A DNA stretch of 64,000 bases. It comes from VXNE01 sp965248075. GTDB lineage: Bacteria > Pseudomonadota > Gammaproteobacteria > Pseudomonadales > Azotimanducaceae. The notes below the pieces were generated by a model. It was not told the origin of the DNA and did not search any database. It saw only the letters and a list, made by a program, of their open reading frames with translations. Shown here piece by piece: positions 1 to 8,543 of this stretch (its first letter is position 1; every line of letters starts with the position of its first letter). Where the stretch lies: positions 186,001-250,000 of the forward strand of contig CBDFIL010000001.1 in the NCBI GenBank assembly GCA_965248075.1, read 5' to 3'. The translations under genes were made by a program, and so were the position numbers.

Positions 1-380
1 ACCTGGCCACGGAAGTTGCGCGTCCGCGCGAGGTACTCCGCAGCCCCAAGCAGCATGGTCGTGTGCCCGTCGTGCCCGCACGCGTGCATGCGGCCATCAT
101 GGGTCGAACGATGGTCGAAGTCGTTCTCCTCGAGGATCGGCAACGCGTCCATGTCGGCGCGCAGCCCGACGGAGGCCGTCTCGTTGCCCACCCGGAGGAC
201 GCCCACGACCCCTGTGCCGCCGATGCCGCGGTGCACCTGAATGCCGAAGCTCTCGAGCTTCCCGGCCACGACTTCCGCGGTCCGGTGTTCCTCGAAACCG
301 AGTTCCGGATGTGCGTGCAGGTCCTGCCGCCAGCGTGCCAGATCTTCCTTGCGGGCAGAGATGTCCTCGATGAGGGGCAT
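1..380 (-). CDS. M20-family amidohydrolase, N-terminal part (runs off the window)
   Basis: The first 126 residues of a zinc-dependent amidohydrolase of the M20D/hippurate hydrolase type, which hydrolyses N-acyl amino acids or similar amides in the cytoplasm. The protein starts MPLIEDISARKEDL, carries the HPELGFEE segment near residue 24, the GLRADMDALPI segment near 73-82 and the metal-site motif MHACGHDGH at 98-106 (Cys101, His103). It is truncated only because the window begins here. The next gene diverges from it across about 290 bases with no further gene seen. Substrate cannot be told from this part; family assignment is firm. Confidence 0.9.
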   Translation of the reverse strand, partial: MPLIEDISARKEDLARWRQDLHAHPELGFEEHRTAEVVAGKLESFGIQVHRGIGGTGVVGVLRVGNETASVGLRADMDALPILEENDFDHRSTHDGRMHACGHDGHTTMLLGAAEYLARTRNFRGQ

Positions 381-670
381 GCCAGTGCTTCCGGGGGGCG
401 TGCGTGGACGCGAGGCCTTCGATACTCGCACCCCGCCCGGACCGGCTTCAAGGCCGGCACGCAAATCACCAGCCCGCCGCGGTTTGATCCCCCGAACGAC
501 AGCGGGGTATAACGATTCGCGGAGGGCGCCCCGCTCTCCGGCATCCCGCCGAGCGGACCGGCGGCAGACGGGGGAACGCCACCATCCAGTCCAACGTTCC
601 GATCGACCCGGGCGATCGTCGTCAGCCGATGGTTCGAGCACGGTACGCCCGGGTCACGGCTGCCTGATTC

Positions 671-2533
671 GTGGCCGAACTCCCCCAGCCCGTAGTTGCG
701 CCGCCGGCCGCGGAACCCGCGGCGAAGCTCTCCCTCTCCATGAAGCTGGCCTACGGCCTGCCAAACTTCGCCGGGATGGCCATGGGCGTGCCGATCGCCA
801 TCCACATGACCAAGTTCTACTCCGACACCATCGGCATCGCGATCGGCTTCATCGCACTGGCCCAGGTGCTCGCACGCGCGCTCGACGCCATCACCGACCC
901 GCTCATGGGGTGGATGTCGGACCGCACCCGGACACGCTGGGGCCGGCGGCGCCCTTACATCCTGATCGGCGCGCCGCTGACGGCGATCTCGATGGTGGCC
1001 CTGTTCGCGCCGCCCGACGGCATCACGCCGCTCATGGGCGCTGCCTGGTTCACCACCGCCTTCACGGCGTACTTCTTCTTCCACACGGTCTACTACATCC
1101 CGCACTACGGGCTGGGACCGGAGCTCACGTCGGACTACCACGAGCGGTCCAGCCTCTTCGCGTGGCGCGACGGCATCTCGCTGGTCGGGCAGGCGTTCGC
1201 TTCGGCGAGTCCCGCGATCGTGATCGTCTGGATCAAGGCGCAGGGCATGGAGCAGGCCGAGGCCGAGCGCACCGTATTCCTCTGGTTCGCCGTGGGCATG
1301 TCCGTGCTGCTGGTGATTTCCTACTACTGGATGTGCTGGCGCATTCCGGAAAACCCCGCGTTCTCCGCGCGCAAGCCGAATCCGCTGATCCCCGGGGTAC
1401 GCCGCGTACTGCGCAACCATCCGTTCCGCATCCTGCTCGCCTGCTACATGGTGACGACCATCACTTCCGGCGGCATCGGCGTATTGATGCCCTTCTACCT
1501 GCGCTACGCCCTCGGCATCGAAGCCTGGGTCGAATGGATGGGCGTGGCGCTGCTGCTCGGCTACGGCACCGGGGTGGTCACGCTGCCGGTATTCGTGCGC
1601 CTGGCGCGGCGTTTCGGCAAGAAACAGGTGTGGATACTCAGCTTCGTGCTGTCGTTCATCTGCCAGGCGCTGCTGACGGCGCTGCCGAGCTTCATCTACG
1701 GGGACAGCGCCGCCCCCTGGGTGATGTTCTTCTTCATGATCGGCGGCATGGCCTTCTCGACGGGGCAGTTCCTCGGTCCGTCCATGCAGGCGGACGTCAT
1801 CGACTACGACGAGCTCTACACGGGGAAACGTCGCGAAGCGCAGTACGGGGCCTTGTGGTCGATCGTGACCAAATTCGCGATCATCCCAAGCTCGGCGGTG
1901 CCCCTGGCCGTGCTGGCGACGCTCGGCTTCGAACCCAACGCGGAGCAACCCGAGGCCGTGCGCTGGGCCATCCGGCTGCTCTACGCCGGCGCACCCGGGA
2001 TCATGATGCTGGCCGCGATCTTCATCGCGGTCCGCTACCCGATAGACGAGCGCGTGCACCGTGCCACGCTGGAGGGGGTCGCCGCGCACGGCCGGGGCGA
2101 AGCGGCGACCGACCCGATCACGGGACAACGGATCGATCCACCGGACAACCGGGGACTCGACGAGGACACCGGCTGGTTCCTCGACCACTTCTCGATCGGC
2201 GAACTGAAACGCGCGCTGGGCGCCGGCCCGCGCCGGGCGGCGCGGCTGCGGCGGGACACGCGCGTCGCCCTGGCCGGCTCGATCCTGGTGCTGCTGGCCG
2301 CCGGCGCCGGTACGGCGATGTTGTTCGACCTCGCCGGGGAGCCCGGCATCGGCGTGCTGAGCCTGGTGCTGCTCGGTGGCGTTTCGTTGACAGGCATCGG
2401 CTTTCACGCGGTGCGGGCGCGCGCGGCGGCGCGCCACACCACCGGGGCAATCGCACCGGACCTCATCCGGCGACACCTCGCGATTACCGAGCGGCTCGCG
2501 CACGCCGGATCGACGCGGGATCAACGCTCCTGA
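671..2533 (+). CDS. MFS transporter of the GPH (sugar/cation symporter) type
   Basis: A 620-residue inner-membrane carrier with about twelve hydrophobic segments. The segment LDAITDPLMGWMSDRTRTRWGRRRPYIL near residues 75-105 is the typical loop 2-3 signature of the glycoside-pentoside-hexuronide symporters and their MFS relatives. The C-terminus is longer than usual: after the transport domain there is a soluble stretch around 480-530 and then two more hydrophobic segments (about 540-580). The start chosen is GTG 671; a weaker alternative is ATG 740, and neither has a clear ribosome site. Substrate is unknown. The tail overlaps by 13 bases the convergent membrane gene that follows. Confidence 0.85.
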   Translation: MAELPQPVVAPPAAEPAAKLSLSMKLAYGLPNFAGMAMGVPIAIHMTKFYSDTIGIAIGFIALAQVLARALDAITDPLMGWMSDRTRTRWGRRRPYILIGAPLTAISMVALFAPPDGITPLMGAAWFTTAFTAYFFFHTVYYIPHYGLGPELTSDYHERSSLFAWRDGISLVGQAFASASPAIVIVWIKAQGMEQAEAERTVFLWFAVGMSVLLVISYYWMCWRIPENPAFSARKPNPLIPGVRRVLRNHPFRILLACYMVTTITSGGIGVLMPFYLRYALGIEAWVEWMGVALLLGYGTGVVTLPVFVRLARRFGKKQVWILSFVLSFICQALLTALPSFIYGDSAAPWVMFFFMIGGMAFSTGQFLGPSMQADVIDYDELYTGKRREAQYGALWSIVTKFAIIPSSAVPLAVLATLGFEPNAEQPEAVRWAIRLLYAGAPGIMMLAAIFIAVRYPIDERVHRATLEGVAAHGRGEAATDPITGQRIDPPDNRGLDEDTGWFLDHFSIGELKRALGAGPRRAARLRRDTRVALAGSILVLLAAGAGTAMLFDLAGEPGIGVLSLVLLGGVSLTGIGFHAVRARAAARHTTGAIAPDLIRRHLAITERLAHAGSTRDQRS

Positions 2534-2967
2534 GGCACGCTGCCGCGCTGCTTGTCCGTCCCCGTCATCAGGAGGAAGGGCATCACGGCCGCCAACTGCG
2601 CCAGCGGCGCCCCGACGAAGGCCACCGGCAGCGCATCGCCCCCGCGCGCCCAGACTCCGTGCGCCACGAACAAGAGCCCACCGATCAGGGCCAGTAGCGC
2701 GACGACCACGTACGGCAGGGCAAGCGCGTCGCCGCGGTCGGCGACCCGGGCCGTCATGTGGAAGAGCCAGGCCGGCAGCGCTATCCAGAGGGCGAAGACC
2801 CCGGTCGCCCAGTTGGTGAAGGGCCAGCTCTCGAAGGCGAGCAGTACCAGATTCCCCAGCCCGGTGCACAGGGCGAGGGCCGTCACCCCGACGGCACCGA
2901 CACGCCGCTTCGTCACGACGCCGGTCGTCTCACCCTCGGCTATCGGGTGAGCGCCCTTTTGTGCCAT
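2521..2967 (-). CDS. Small four-helix membrane protein, unknown function
   Basis: A 148-residue protein with four predicted hydrophobic segments (roughly 24-46, 55-75, 85-105, 115-135) and a charged N-terminus. No family is recognised. Its start lies inside the end of the upstream dioxygenase gene (28-base overlap), so the two are probably translationally coupled. The composition is that of a real membrane protein and not of a frame shadow. Role unknown; possibly a companion of the dioxygenase. Confidence 0.6.
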   Translation of the reverse strand: MAQKGAHPIAEGETTGVVTKRRVGAVGVTALALCTGLGNLVLLAFESWPFTNWATGVFALWIALPAWLFHMTARVADRGDALALPYVVVALLALIGGLLFVAHGVWARGGDALPVAFVGAPLAQLAAVMPFLLMTGTDKQRGSVPQER

Positions 2968-3836
2968 GGCACGGGTCCCCGCCCGTCCTGGAAGCCCCAG
3001 ACGTCGTCGTAGCCCACGAGTTCACGGAAACGGTCGCCGTTGCGCGCCAGCATCTCGTCGCTGATACGCCCCTGGAAATTCTCCTGCGTGCGGTAGTGCG
3101 GCCCGCAGTAGTAGGCGTTCACCGACAGCCGGAGTCCCGGCGTCTTGCGCGGGAAAGCGCCGTGCCAGACGTTGCCGTGGAAGACGAGGACCGAGCCGGC
3201 CGGCGCTTCCACCGGCACCGCGTCCTCGACGCCCTCGCCAGGCTTCGGATGGCGACACAGCTTGTGCGAGCCGGGCACGATGCAGAACGCGCCGTTGTCG
3301 AGGTCGTAGTCCGTGAGAATCCAGTTCGTGTTGAAGACATGTGGATTGGCCGGCAACGGACCGGCCCGGTAGAGGCCCGAGTCGTCGTGCAGACCGAGGC
3401 CCGGACCGTAGCCGACGTCGTCGGCCCACTTGATGAAGCTGGTCATCGAGGACACCTGGCACTGCTCCCCGAGGTAGTACTCGACGAGCGGCAGGGTCAT
3501 CGGGTGCTGGATCATCTCCTCGAAGACCGGATCCTCCTCCAGGAACGCGAACAGCAGGTACTGGCAGCCGGTGCTGCCGGCGCTCTCGAGCTTGCCGTGC
3601 CGGCCGGTCTCGACGTCGTGCCGGACGCCGGTGCGTTGCTCGGCGATGCGCAGGACGGCCTGCCGCGCCCGTTCCACCACGCGCGGCTCGCCGATCTGTT
3701 CCGGCGTGAGTACCGTGAGTCCGTACGCCTCGAGCTCCTCCAGGTTTTTCTCGAGCCCACGCTCCCTGATCGTCCTGTAGGCCGGCGAAATGGTGGACGA
3801 CCTCGTCGCCGCCTCGGCCCAGCTTGCCACCTTCAT
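2940..3836 (-). CDS. Phytanoyl-CoA dioxygenase (PhyH) family protein
   Basis: A 298-residue non-haem Fe(II)/2-oxoglutarate oxygenase. The iron ligands are visible as HDD at 150-152 (His150, Asp152) and the distal His225 in VWHGAF, with Arg236 placed to bind 2-oxoglutarate. Family length and the double-stranded beta-helix pattern fit. Such enzymes hydroxylate an unactivated carbon of an acyl-CoA, natural product or osmolyte; the substrate is not evident. The ATG at 3836 has a strong AGGGGAGG site upstream. The membrane gene downstream overlaps its end. Confidence 0.88.
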   Translation of the reverse strand: MKVASWAEAATRSSTISPAYRTIRERGLEKNLEELEAYGLTVLTPEQIGEPRVVERARQAVLRIAEQRTGVRHDVETGRHGKLESAGSTGCQYLLFAFLEEDPVFEEMIQHPMTLPLVEYYLGEQCQVSSMTSFIKWADDVGYGPGLGLHDDSGLYRAGPLPANPHVFNTNWILTDYDLDNGAFCIVPGSHKLCRHPKPGEGVEDAVPVEAPAGSVLVFHGNVWHGAFPRKTPGLRLSVNAYYCGPHYRTQENFQGRISDEMLARNGDRFRELVGYDDVWGFQDGRGPVPWHKRALTR

Positions 3837-4000
3837 CCGGTGCCTCCCCTATGTGAGCACGGAAGTATAGTCCAGCATGCCCAGTTCGTCGCCGCGCAGG
3901 GGTCAGCGTCAGCCAGGCGCTTGCGCGACCGTCAGGTCACGCTACCACTCGCGGCGAAGCCGTGCCGACCATAGAATGCGGTCCGCCACGGGAGGAAACC

Positions 4001-5608
4001 ATGATGTCGGACACCACCGAGCGCGTCGACGCTGTCATCGTCGGCGCCGGATTCGCGGGACTGTACATGACACACCGGCTGCACGGCGCCGGGTCCGTCG
4101 TACAAGGCTTCGAGGCGGGCAGCGGCGTCGGCGGCACCTGGTACTGGAACCGCTACCCCGGCGCGCGGTGCGACGTCGAGAGCATGGAGTACTCCTACCA
4201 GTTCTCCGAAGAACTCCAGCAGGAGTGGGAGTGGACCGAACGCTACTCCGGCCAGCCAGAGATCCTGCGCTACGCCAACCATGTCGCCGACCGTTTCGAC
4301 CTGCGTCGGCACTGCGCGTTCGACACCCGGGTGACGGAAGCCGTCTTCGACGAGACCGAGGACCGCTGGATCGTCAAGACCGACACCGGCAGGACCGTCA
4401 CCGCCCGCTTCTGTGTCATGGCAACGGGTTGCCTGTCGTCCGCCAACACGCCCGATTTCCCGGGTATCGATACCTTCGAGGGCCCGCTTTACCACACCGG
4501 GCGCTGGCCTCACGAGGGCGTGGACTTCACGGGCCGGCGTGTCGGCATCATCGGCACCGGCTCCTCCGCCATCCAGTCGATCCCGGTCATCGCGCGCGAG
4601 GCCGGGCACCTCACCGTCTTCCAGCGCACGCCCAACTACTCGATTCCCGCACGCAACAGTCCCCTGGACGAGGACGTGCAACGCGCCATCAAGGCCGAGT
4701 ACGCGGACTTCCGGGCGCGCAATCGCATGATGCCGGGGGGCTTCGGCGCCAACATCTCTGCGCGCGACGTCGAGGCCATCGCGGACCACGAGGACGCCCG
4801 CCGTCGCGAATACGAGGAGCGCTGGGGCATCGGCGGCTTCGCCTTTCTCTCCGGCTACAACGACCTGCTCATCAACCGGGACTCCAACGAAACGGCCGCT
4901 GCGTTCGTCCGCGAGAAGATCGCGAAGATCGTCCGCGATCCCGACATCGCGGCGCTGCTCTCACCGGACAACGTCATCGGCTGCAAGCGCCCCTGCCTGG
5001 ACACGGGCTACTACGAGACCTTCAACCGCGACAACATGACGCTGATCAACATCGGCAACGCGCCCATCGAAGAGATCACGCCACACGGGCTCGTCTCCGG
5101 CGGCGCGCAATACGACCTGGACTGCCTCGTGTTCGCCACCGGTTTCGATGCCATGACCGGTTCCCTGCAGCGCATCGACATCCGGGGCCGCGGGGGACTC
5201 GCTCTCAAGGAGAAGTGGTCGGCCGGTCCACGCACCTATCTCGGTCTGGGGTCCGCCGGGTTTCCGAACCTGTTCACCATCTCGGGCCCGGGCAGCCCGT
5301 CGGTGCTGACCAACATGATGGTCTCCATCGAACAACACGTGACCTGGATCGCGGACTGCATCGAACACCTGCGCGACCACGGCCTCGCCACCATCGAGGC
5401 GACCCAGGCGGCGGAAGACGACTGGGTGGGCCACGTCAACGACGTCGCTGGCGCAACCCTCTACCCCACGTGCAACTCCTGGTACCTCGGCGCGAACGTG
5501 CCGGGCAAGTCCCGCGTCTTCATGCCGTACATCGGCTTCCCGCCGTACGTGGAGAAGTGCGACGCGGTGGCGGCGAACGGCTACGAGGGCTTTGCCCTGT
5601 GCACGTGA
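4001..5608 (+). CDS. Flavin-containing monooxygenase, Baeyer-Villiger type
   Basis: A 535-residue FAD/NADPH monooxygenase. Two Rossmann motifs are present: GAGFAG at about 15-20 for FAD and GTGSSA near 187 for NADPH. Between them the segment FEGPLYHTGRWP (about 159-170) matches the Baeyer-Villiger fingerprint FxGxxxHxxxWP exactly, and the early segment VGGTWYWNRYPGARCD is typical of cyclohexanone/phenylacetone monooxygenases. It should insert oxygen next to a ketone carbonyl to give an ester or lactone. Start ATG 4001 was chosen over an upstream in-frame codon because GGGAGGAAACC precedes it directly. It lies between the dioxygenase and an MFS carrier, suggesting a catabolic island. Confidence 0.93.
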   Translation: MMSDTTERVDAVIVGAGFAGLYMTHRLHGAGSVVQGFEAGSGVGGTWYWNRYPGARCDVESMEYSYQFSEELQQEWEWTERYSGQPEILRYANHVADRFDLRRHCAFDTRVTEAVFDETEDRWIVKTDTGRTVTARFCVMATGCLSSANTPDFPGIDTFEGPLYHTGRWPHEGVDFTGRRVGIIGTGSSAIQSIPVIAREAGHLTVFQRTPNYSIPARNSPLDEDVQRAIKAEYADFRARNRMMPGGFGANISARDVEAIADHEDARRREYEERWGIGGFAFLSGYNDLLINRDSNETAAAFVREKIAKIVRDPDIAALLSPDNVIGCKRPCLDTGYYETFNRDNMTLINIGNAPIEEITPHGLVSGGAQYDLDCLVFATGFDAMTGSLQRIDIRGRGGLALKEKWSAGPRTYLGLGSAGFPNLFTISGPGSPSVLTNMMVSIEQHVTWIADCIEHLRDHGLATIEATQAAEDDWVGHVNDVAGATLYPTCNSWYLGANVPGKSRVFMPYIGFPPYVEKCDAVAANGYEGFALCT

Positions 5609-5656
5609 CCGCGCCGCGAGCTGTTGGCCGACGGCGCCTTCCCGATACGGCCACCT

Positions 5657-6913
5657 TCAGGCCCGGGCCGCGCCCTCCACCCGCTTGACGTCCTCGTGGC
5701 GCACGTCGCGCACACCGAGCAGCACCAGGATTCCGACGACCGCGAGGATGGCCGAGATAGGCCATATGACGGAGTAGTCGTTGTCGAACACGTAGTTGAT
5801 GGTCGCACCGACCAGGATGAGCCCCAGCGTGCGCCCGATCCCGTAGAAGATGTTCATCGTGGTCGACTGCTGCCCGATCATCCCCTGCAGGAAGTAGTCC
5901 GTGCAGAGCGTCTTGTGGGCCATCGCGATCGCCACATCGGCGAGCCCGAAGCAGATCGCCGCCACCAGCAGCATCTCCGGAGTATGCGCCACGTAGCCGA
6001 TCGCGGAACACACCAGCATTACCACGAACCCCAGGACCATCGCCTGCTGGCGGTTGAGCCGTTTCATGACGAGCGCCACCGGCATGGCGAAGATCAGTGC
6101 GATGAACGGCATGTAGCCCCAGGACTGGCCGAACTCCGCCTCCTCGAACAGCAGCATCTTGGTGGCGTAGAGCGCCACGAACCCCGCGATCGCCGTGCGC
6201 TGCAGCGACCGCAGCAGGTTGACGAACCCCAGCCTGAGGAGCATCGGGTGGTCGACGAAGTCCCGCACGTACTGTTTCGGAGTCAACCGCGCGCGCGGCT
6301 GCACCGGGTCGAGCCGCCTTTCCTTCAGAAGGAACGCCATGAGCATGACGAACACGAGCATCACGCCGGCCGCCATGAAGTAGAGCGGGAGCCCGTAGAA
6401 CTGCTCCCCGTAGTCGCCCTTGAAATGCGTCACCAGCGGCATCCCGATGAACAGCACCGCGATCCACCCGAGCTGGGCGCCGACCAGGTTCACCCCCGCC
6501 ACGAAGTTGCGCTGCCCGGGTGGCACCATCTCGGCGAGCAGCGGGTGATACGCCCCGAAGATCACGTCCACGAAGAACTGCATCACGACAACCAGCACCA
6601 CGACGAGCCAGAGCGTCGTCGCGAAGGGCATGGCGATCTCCGTCACGGCCACGATCGGCGCCGCGATGACGAAGTAGAAGGCCCGGCGACCGACACGCGT
6701 CCAGGTCCGGTCCGCGAGGACCCCCACGATCGGCTGTGCGACGAAACCGAAAATCGGGTTGATGGCGAGGATCACCCCGATGAAGAACGCGTTCTCGGTG
6801 AACAGGTACAGGGTCAGCGGCAACAGGTTCACGCTGAGGGCCTCGGCGAAGTGCACGCCGAACAGGACGCAGCTCATGACGAACACGGTCCGCGGCTTGG
6901 CGCGCTCGCTCAT
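5657..6913 (-). CDS. MFS transporter, GPH/SLC45-like
   Basis: An inner-membrane carrier of about 418 residues beginning MSERAKPRTVFVMSCVLFG, with about twelve hydrophobic segments. The segment GFVAQPIVGVLADRTWTRVGRRAFYF in the first third resembles the loop 2-3 motif of sucrose/GPH-type symporters. The reading frame is open back to 7129, but the extra 72 residues are polar, cover the upstream region of the divergent cupin gene and do not look like transporter sequence, so ATG 6913 is preferred; no strong ribosome site decides this. Convergent with the monooxygenase, 48 bases apart. Substrate unknown. Confidence 0.82.
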   Translation of the reverse strand: MSERAKPRTVFVMSCVLFGVHFAEALSVNLLPLTLYLFTENAFFIGVILAINPIFGFVAQPIVGVLADRTWTRVGRRAFYFVIAAPIVAVTEIAMPFATTLWLVVVLVVVMQFFVDVIFGAYHPLLAEMVPPGQRNFVAGVNLVGAQLGWIAVLFIGMPLVTHFKGDYGEQFYGLPLYFMAAGVMLVFVMLMAFLLKERRLDPVQPRARLTPKQYVRDFVDHPMLLRLGFVNLLRSLQRTAIAGFVALYATKMLLFEEAEFGQSWGYMPFIALIFAMPVALVMKRLNRQQAMVLGFVVMLVCSAIGYVAHTPEMLLVAAICFGLADVAIAMAHKTLCTDYFLQGMIGQQSTTMNIFYGIGRTLGLILVGATINYVFDNDYSVIWPISAILAVVGILVLLGVRDVRHEDVKRVEGAARA

Positions 6914-7122
6914 GGGAGGCGGATTCAGTTCGATCCGCTCCCGGGTGCCGCTGTCAGGAATGTGTGCGTCGCCTTGGCTGGAAGACCCTCGCCGGAAGCG
7001 TACCGCGAGCGAGGACCATCGGTCCATGGGGGTGCCCGACATGCAGGTGCCCGACATGCATTGCAGACGCTCTCGGGAAGGTCCACAATCGCGTGGCAAT
7101 GCTTGATAGGAGGGAGGCACAA

Positions 7123-7584
7123 ATGCCACTACCGCAAGACATCACTCCGTTCGATGAGAATCTGTCCGACACAATAGTCGCAGCCTCGGACGACGACTGG
7201 CTCGAAACCGATCCGGGCATGGCCTGGGTGAGGCTGCTCTGGTCGCAGGGCGCGACGGGCCGTCACGCCGGCATCTACCGCTGGAAGAAGGGCTACTCCG
7301 CGCCGTCCCACAAGCACATCGGGGCGGTGTACGTGTACGTCATCAGCGGCACGCTGCAGGTGCGCGACAGCATCCTCGAGGCCGGCGATTTCCTGTTCGA
7401 GCCCAACGGCATGATTCACCACAAGACCGAAGCGCTCGAGGATGTCGACTACCTCATGCTCGCCGACGGACCCGTGATCTTCTTCGACGAGAACAACTTC
7501 ACGGGCTACTTCGGCTGGGAAGAGCTGCGACGTCTGCAGGCCGGCGCCGCCCTGCCCGAGGCAGCGCAGCACGCCGCGGGATAG
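7123..7584 (+). CDS. Cupin-domain protein, dihydroxyacetophenone dioxygenase-like
   Basis: A 153-residue single-cupin protein. The metal site is suggested by PSHKHIGAVYVYVISGT near residues 60-80 (His-x-His, with the Glu position replaced by Val/Tyr) and the distal MIHHKTEALED near 103-113. The segment GPVIFFDENN near the C-terminus resembles proteins annotated as 2,4'-dihydroxyacetophenone dioxygenase-like or ChrR-like cupins. A very strong site (GGAGGGAGG) precedes ATG 7123; the frame is open further upstream but lacks cupin-like sequence. Its function may be ring-cleaving oxygenation or simply a sensor cupin; only the fold is certain. Confidence 0.8.
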   Translation: MPLPQDITPFDENLSDTIVAASDDDWLETDPGMAWVRLLWSQGATGRHAGIYRWKKGYSAPSHKHIGAVYVYVISGTLQVRDSILEAGDFLFEPNGMIHHKTEALEDVDYLMLADGPVIFFDENNFTGYFGWEELRRLQAGAALPEAAQHAAG

Positions 7585-7643
7585 TCGCGGGCACGGACCC
7601 TGCCACGGGCGTAACGCGGTAGCCCGACGGCAGTGAGGACAAT

Positions 7644-7668
7644 CCCGGAGCCCGACCAGGGCTCCGGG
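7644..7668. terminator. Stem-loop after the cupin gene, possible terminator
   Basis: A perfect 10-base-pair stem (CCCGGAGCCC pairing with GGGCTCCGGG) with a 5-base loop lies 59 bases after the cupin stop. There is no T-run, so intrinsic termination is uncertain. Confidence 0.35.
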
Positions 7669-7802
7669 CCGGAGTTCGGTGCTCGTTCGGGCGCCGATGG
7701 GGGCTATGTCGCGCGCGGGGTCGCGCGCGAGGTGGACTCCTGCTTACGCGTTCAAAAAAACTTCCTGATCCCCACGATCCGGCTCATCCCGGATATTGCT
7801 TT

Positions 7803-7830
7803 CCCATACGTATCAATATGGGTAGTATGG
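7803..7830 (+). promoter_or_regulatory. Candidate operator/promoter of the VapBC pair
   Basis: An inverted repeat CCCATA-8 bases-TATGGG at 7803-7822, followed by a further TATGGG-containing copy at 7825-7830, sits immediately upstream of the antitoxin start in a locally AT-richer stretch. Antitoxin-toxin complexes typically bind such palindromes to repress their own operon. Position and symmetry are seen; function is inferred. Confidence 0.5.
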
Positions 7831-7834
7831 GTCC

Positions 7835-8083
7835 GTGAAGACCACCATCGACATTCAGGACGAACTGCTCACGCGCGCCAAGCGGTACGCCCGCAAGACC
7901 GGTCGGCCGCTACGCGCGATCGTCGAAGACGGGTTGCGCGCGGTGCTTTCCTCCCCGCCGCCTGTGGGCGGCTACCGGCTGCCGGACCTGAGGGTGGGAG
8001 ATCCCGACGCCGACGACCCGCTCGAGCGATATTCCTGGCCGGAGTTGCGGGAATTGATCTACGGCGATCCCGGCACCCGGTGA
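7835..8083 (+). CDS. vapB: VapB-like antitoxin
   Basis: An 82-residue protein starting MKTTIDIQDELLTRAKRYA, which is the ribbon-helix-helix N-terminus of type II antitoxins with the usual polar C-terminal tail that wraps a toxin. It should bind both the operator at 7803-7830 and the PIN toxin encoded next. Its TGA stop overlaps the GTG start of the toxin by four bases (GTGA), the classical arrangement for translational coupling of antitoxin and toxin. Confidence 0.88.
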   Translation: MKTTIDIQDELLTRAKRYARKTGRPLRAIVEDGLRAVLSSPPPVGGYRLPDLRVGDPDADDPLERYSWPELRELIYGDPGTR

Positions 8084-8523
8084 TCGCCGTCGATACCAAC
8101 ATCCTGGTGTACGCACACCGGCGCGAGTCACGCGTTGGCGACGACGCCCATACCACACTGGCACAACTTGCGGAGGGCGCAGCGTCGTGGGCGATCCCCT
8201 GGCCCTGCTGCTACGAATTCCTGAGCGTCGTGACAAACCGCCGCATCTGGAAGGACTCGGCAACCGCTCCCGATCGAGCCTGGCGGCAACTGCAGGCCTG
8301 GACGCGCTCCCCATCCAGCCACCTGATCGGTGAAACCGACGGCTTCGAGGAAACCCTTGGACGGTTCGTCCAACGCCCACACGTCGTTGGCGGGGTGGTC
8401 CACGACGCTCGCATCGCGGCGATCTGCGTCGCCCATGGTGTGGAAACGTTCCTGACACGGGACCGCGACTTCTCCCTGTTCCCGGAACTCACGACGCGCG
8501 ACCCTTTCAGCACCGCGCACTGA
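8080..8523 (+). CDS. vapC: VapC-type PIN-domain ribonuclease toxin
   Basis: A 147-residue PIN-domain protein. It starts MIAVDTNILVYAHR with the first catalytic Asp at residue 5, carries the conserved Glu in CCYEFLSV in the middle, an Asp in HDARIAAIC and the final Asp pair in FLTRDRDFS. Such toxins cleave RNA with Mg2+ when freed from VapB. GTG start overlapping the antitoxin stop. Related proteins are sometimes annotated TA system VapC family ribonuclease; target RNA unknown. Intact. Confidence 0.88.
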   Translation: MIAVDTNILVYAHRRESRVGDDAHTTLAQLAEGAASWAIPWPCCYEFLSVVTNRRIWKDSATAPDRAWRQLQAWTRSPSSHLIGETDGFEETLGRFVQRPHVVGGVVHDARIAAICVAHGVETFLTRDRDFSLFPELTTRDPFSTAH

Positions 8524-8543
8524 GCGCGGGTGGGCCCCAACCC

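Noticed and set aside
241..2697. 818-aa plus-strand open frame
   Set aside because: Arg/Pro/Ala-rich shadow of the MFS gene in another frame; no family features.
5520..6467. 315-aa minus-strand frame overlapping the MFS gene
   Set aside because: Low-complexity Arg/Gly/Ala composition; shadow of the true MFS frame.
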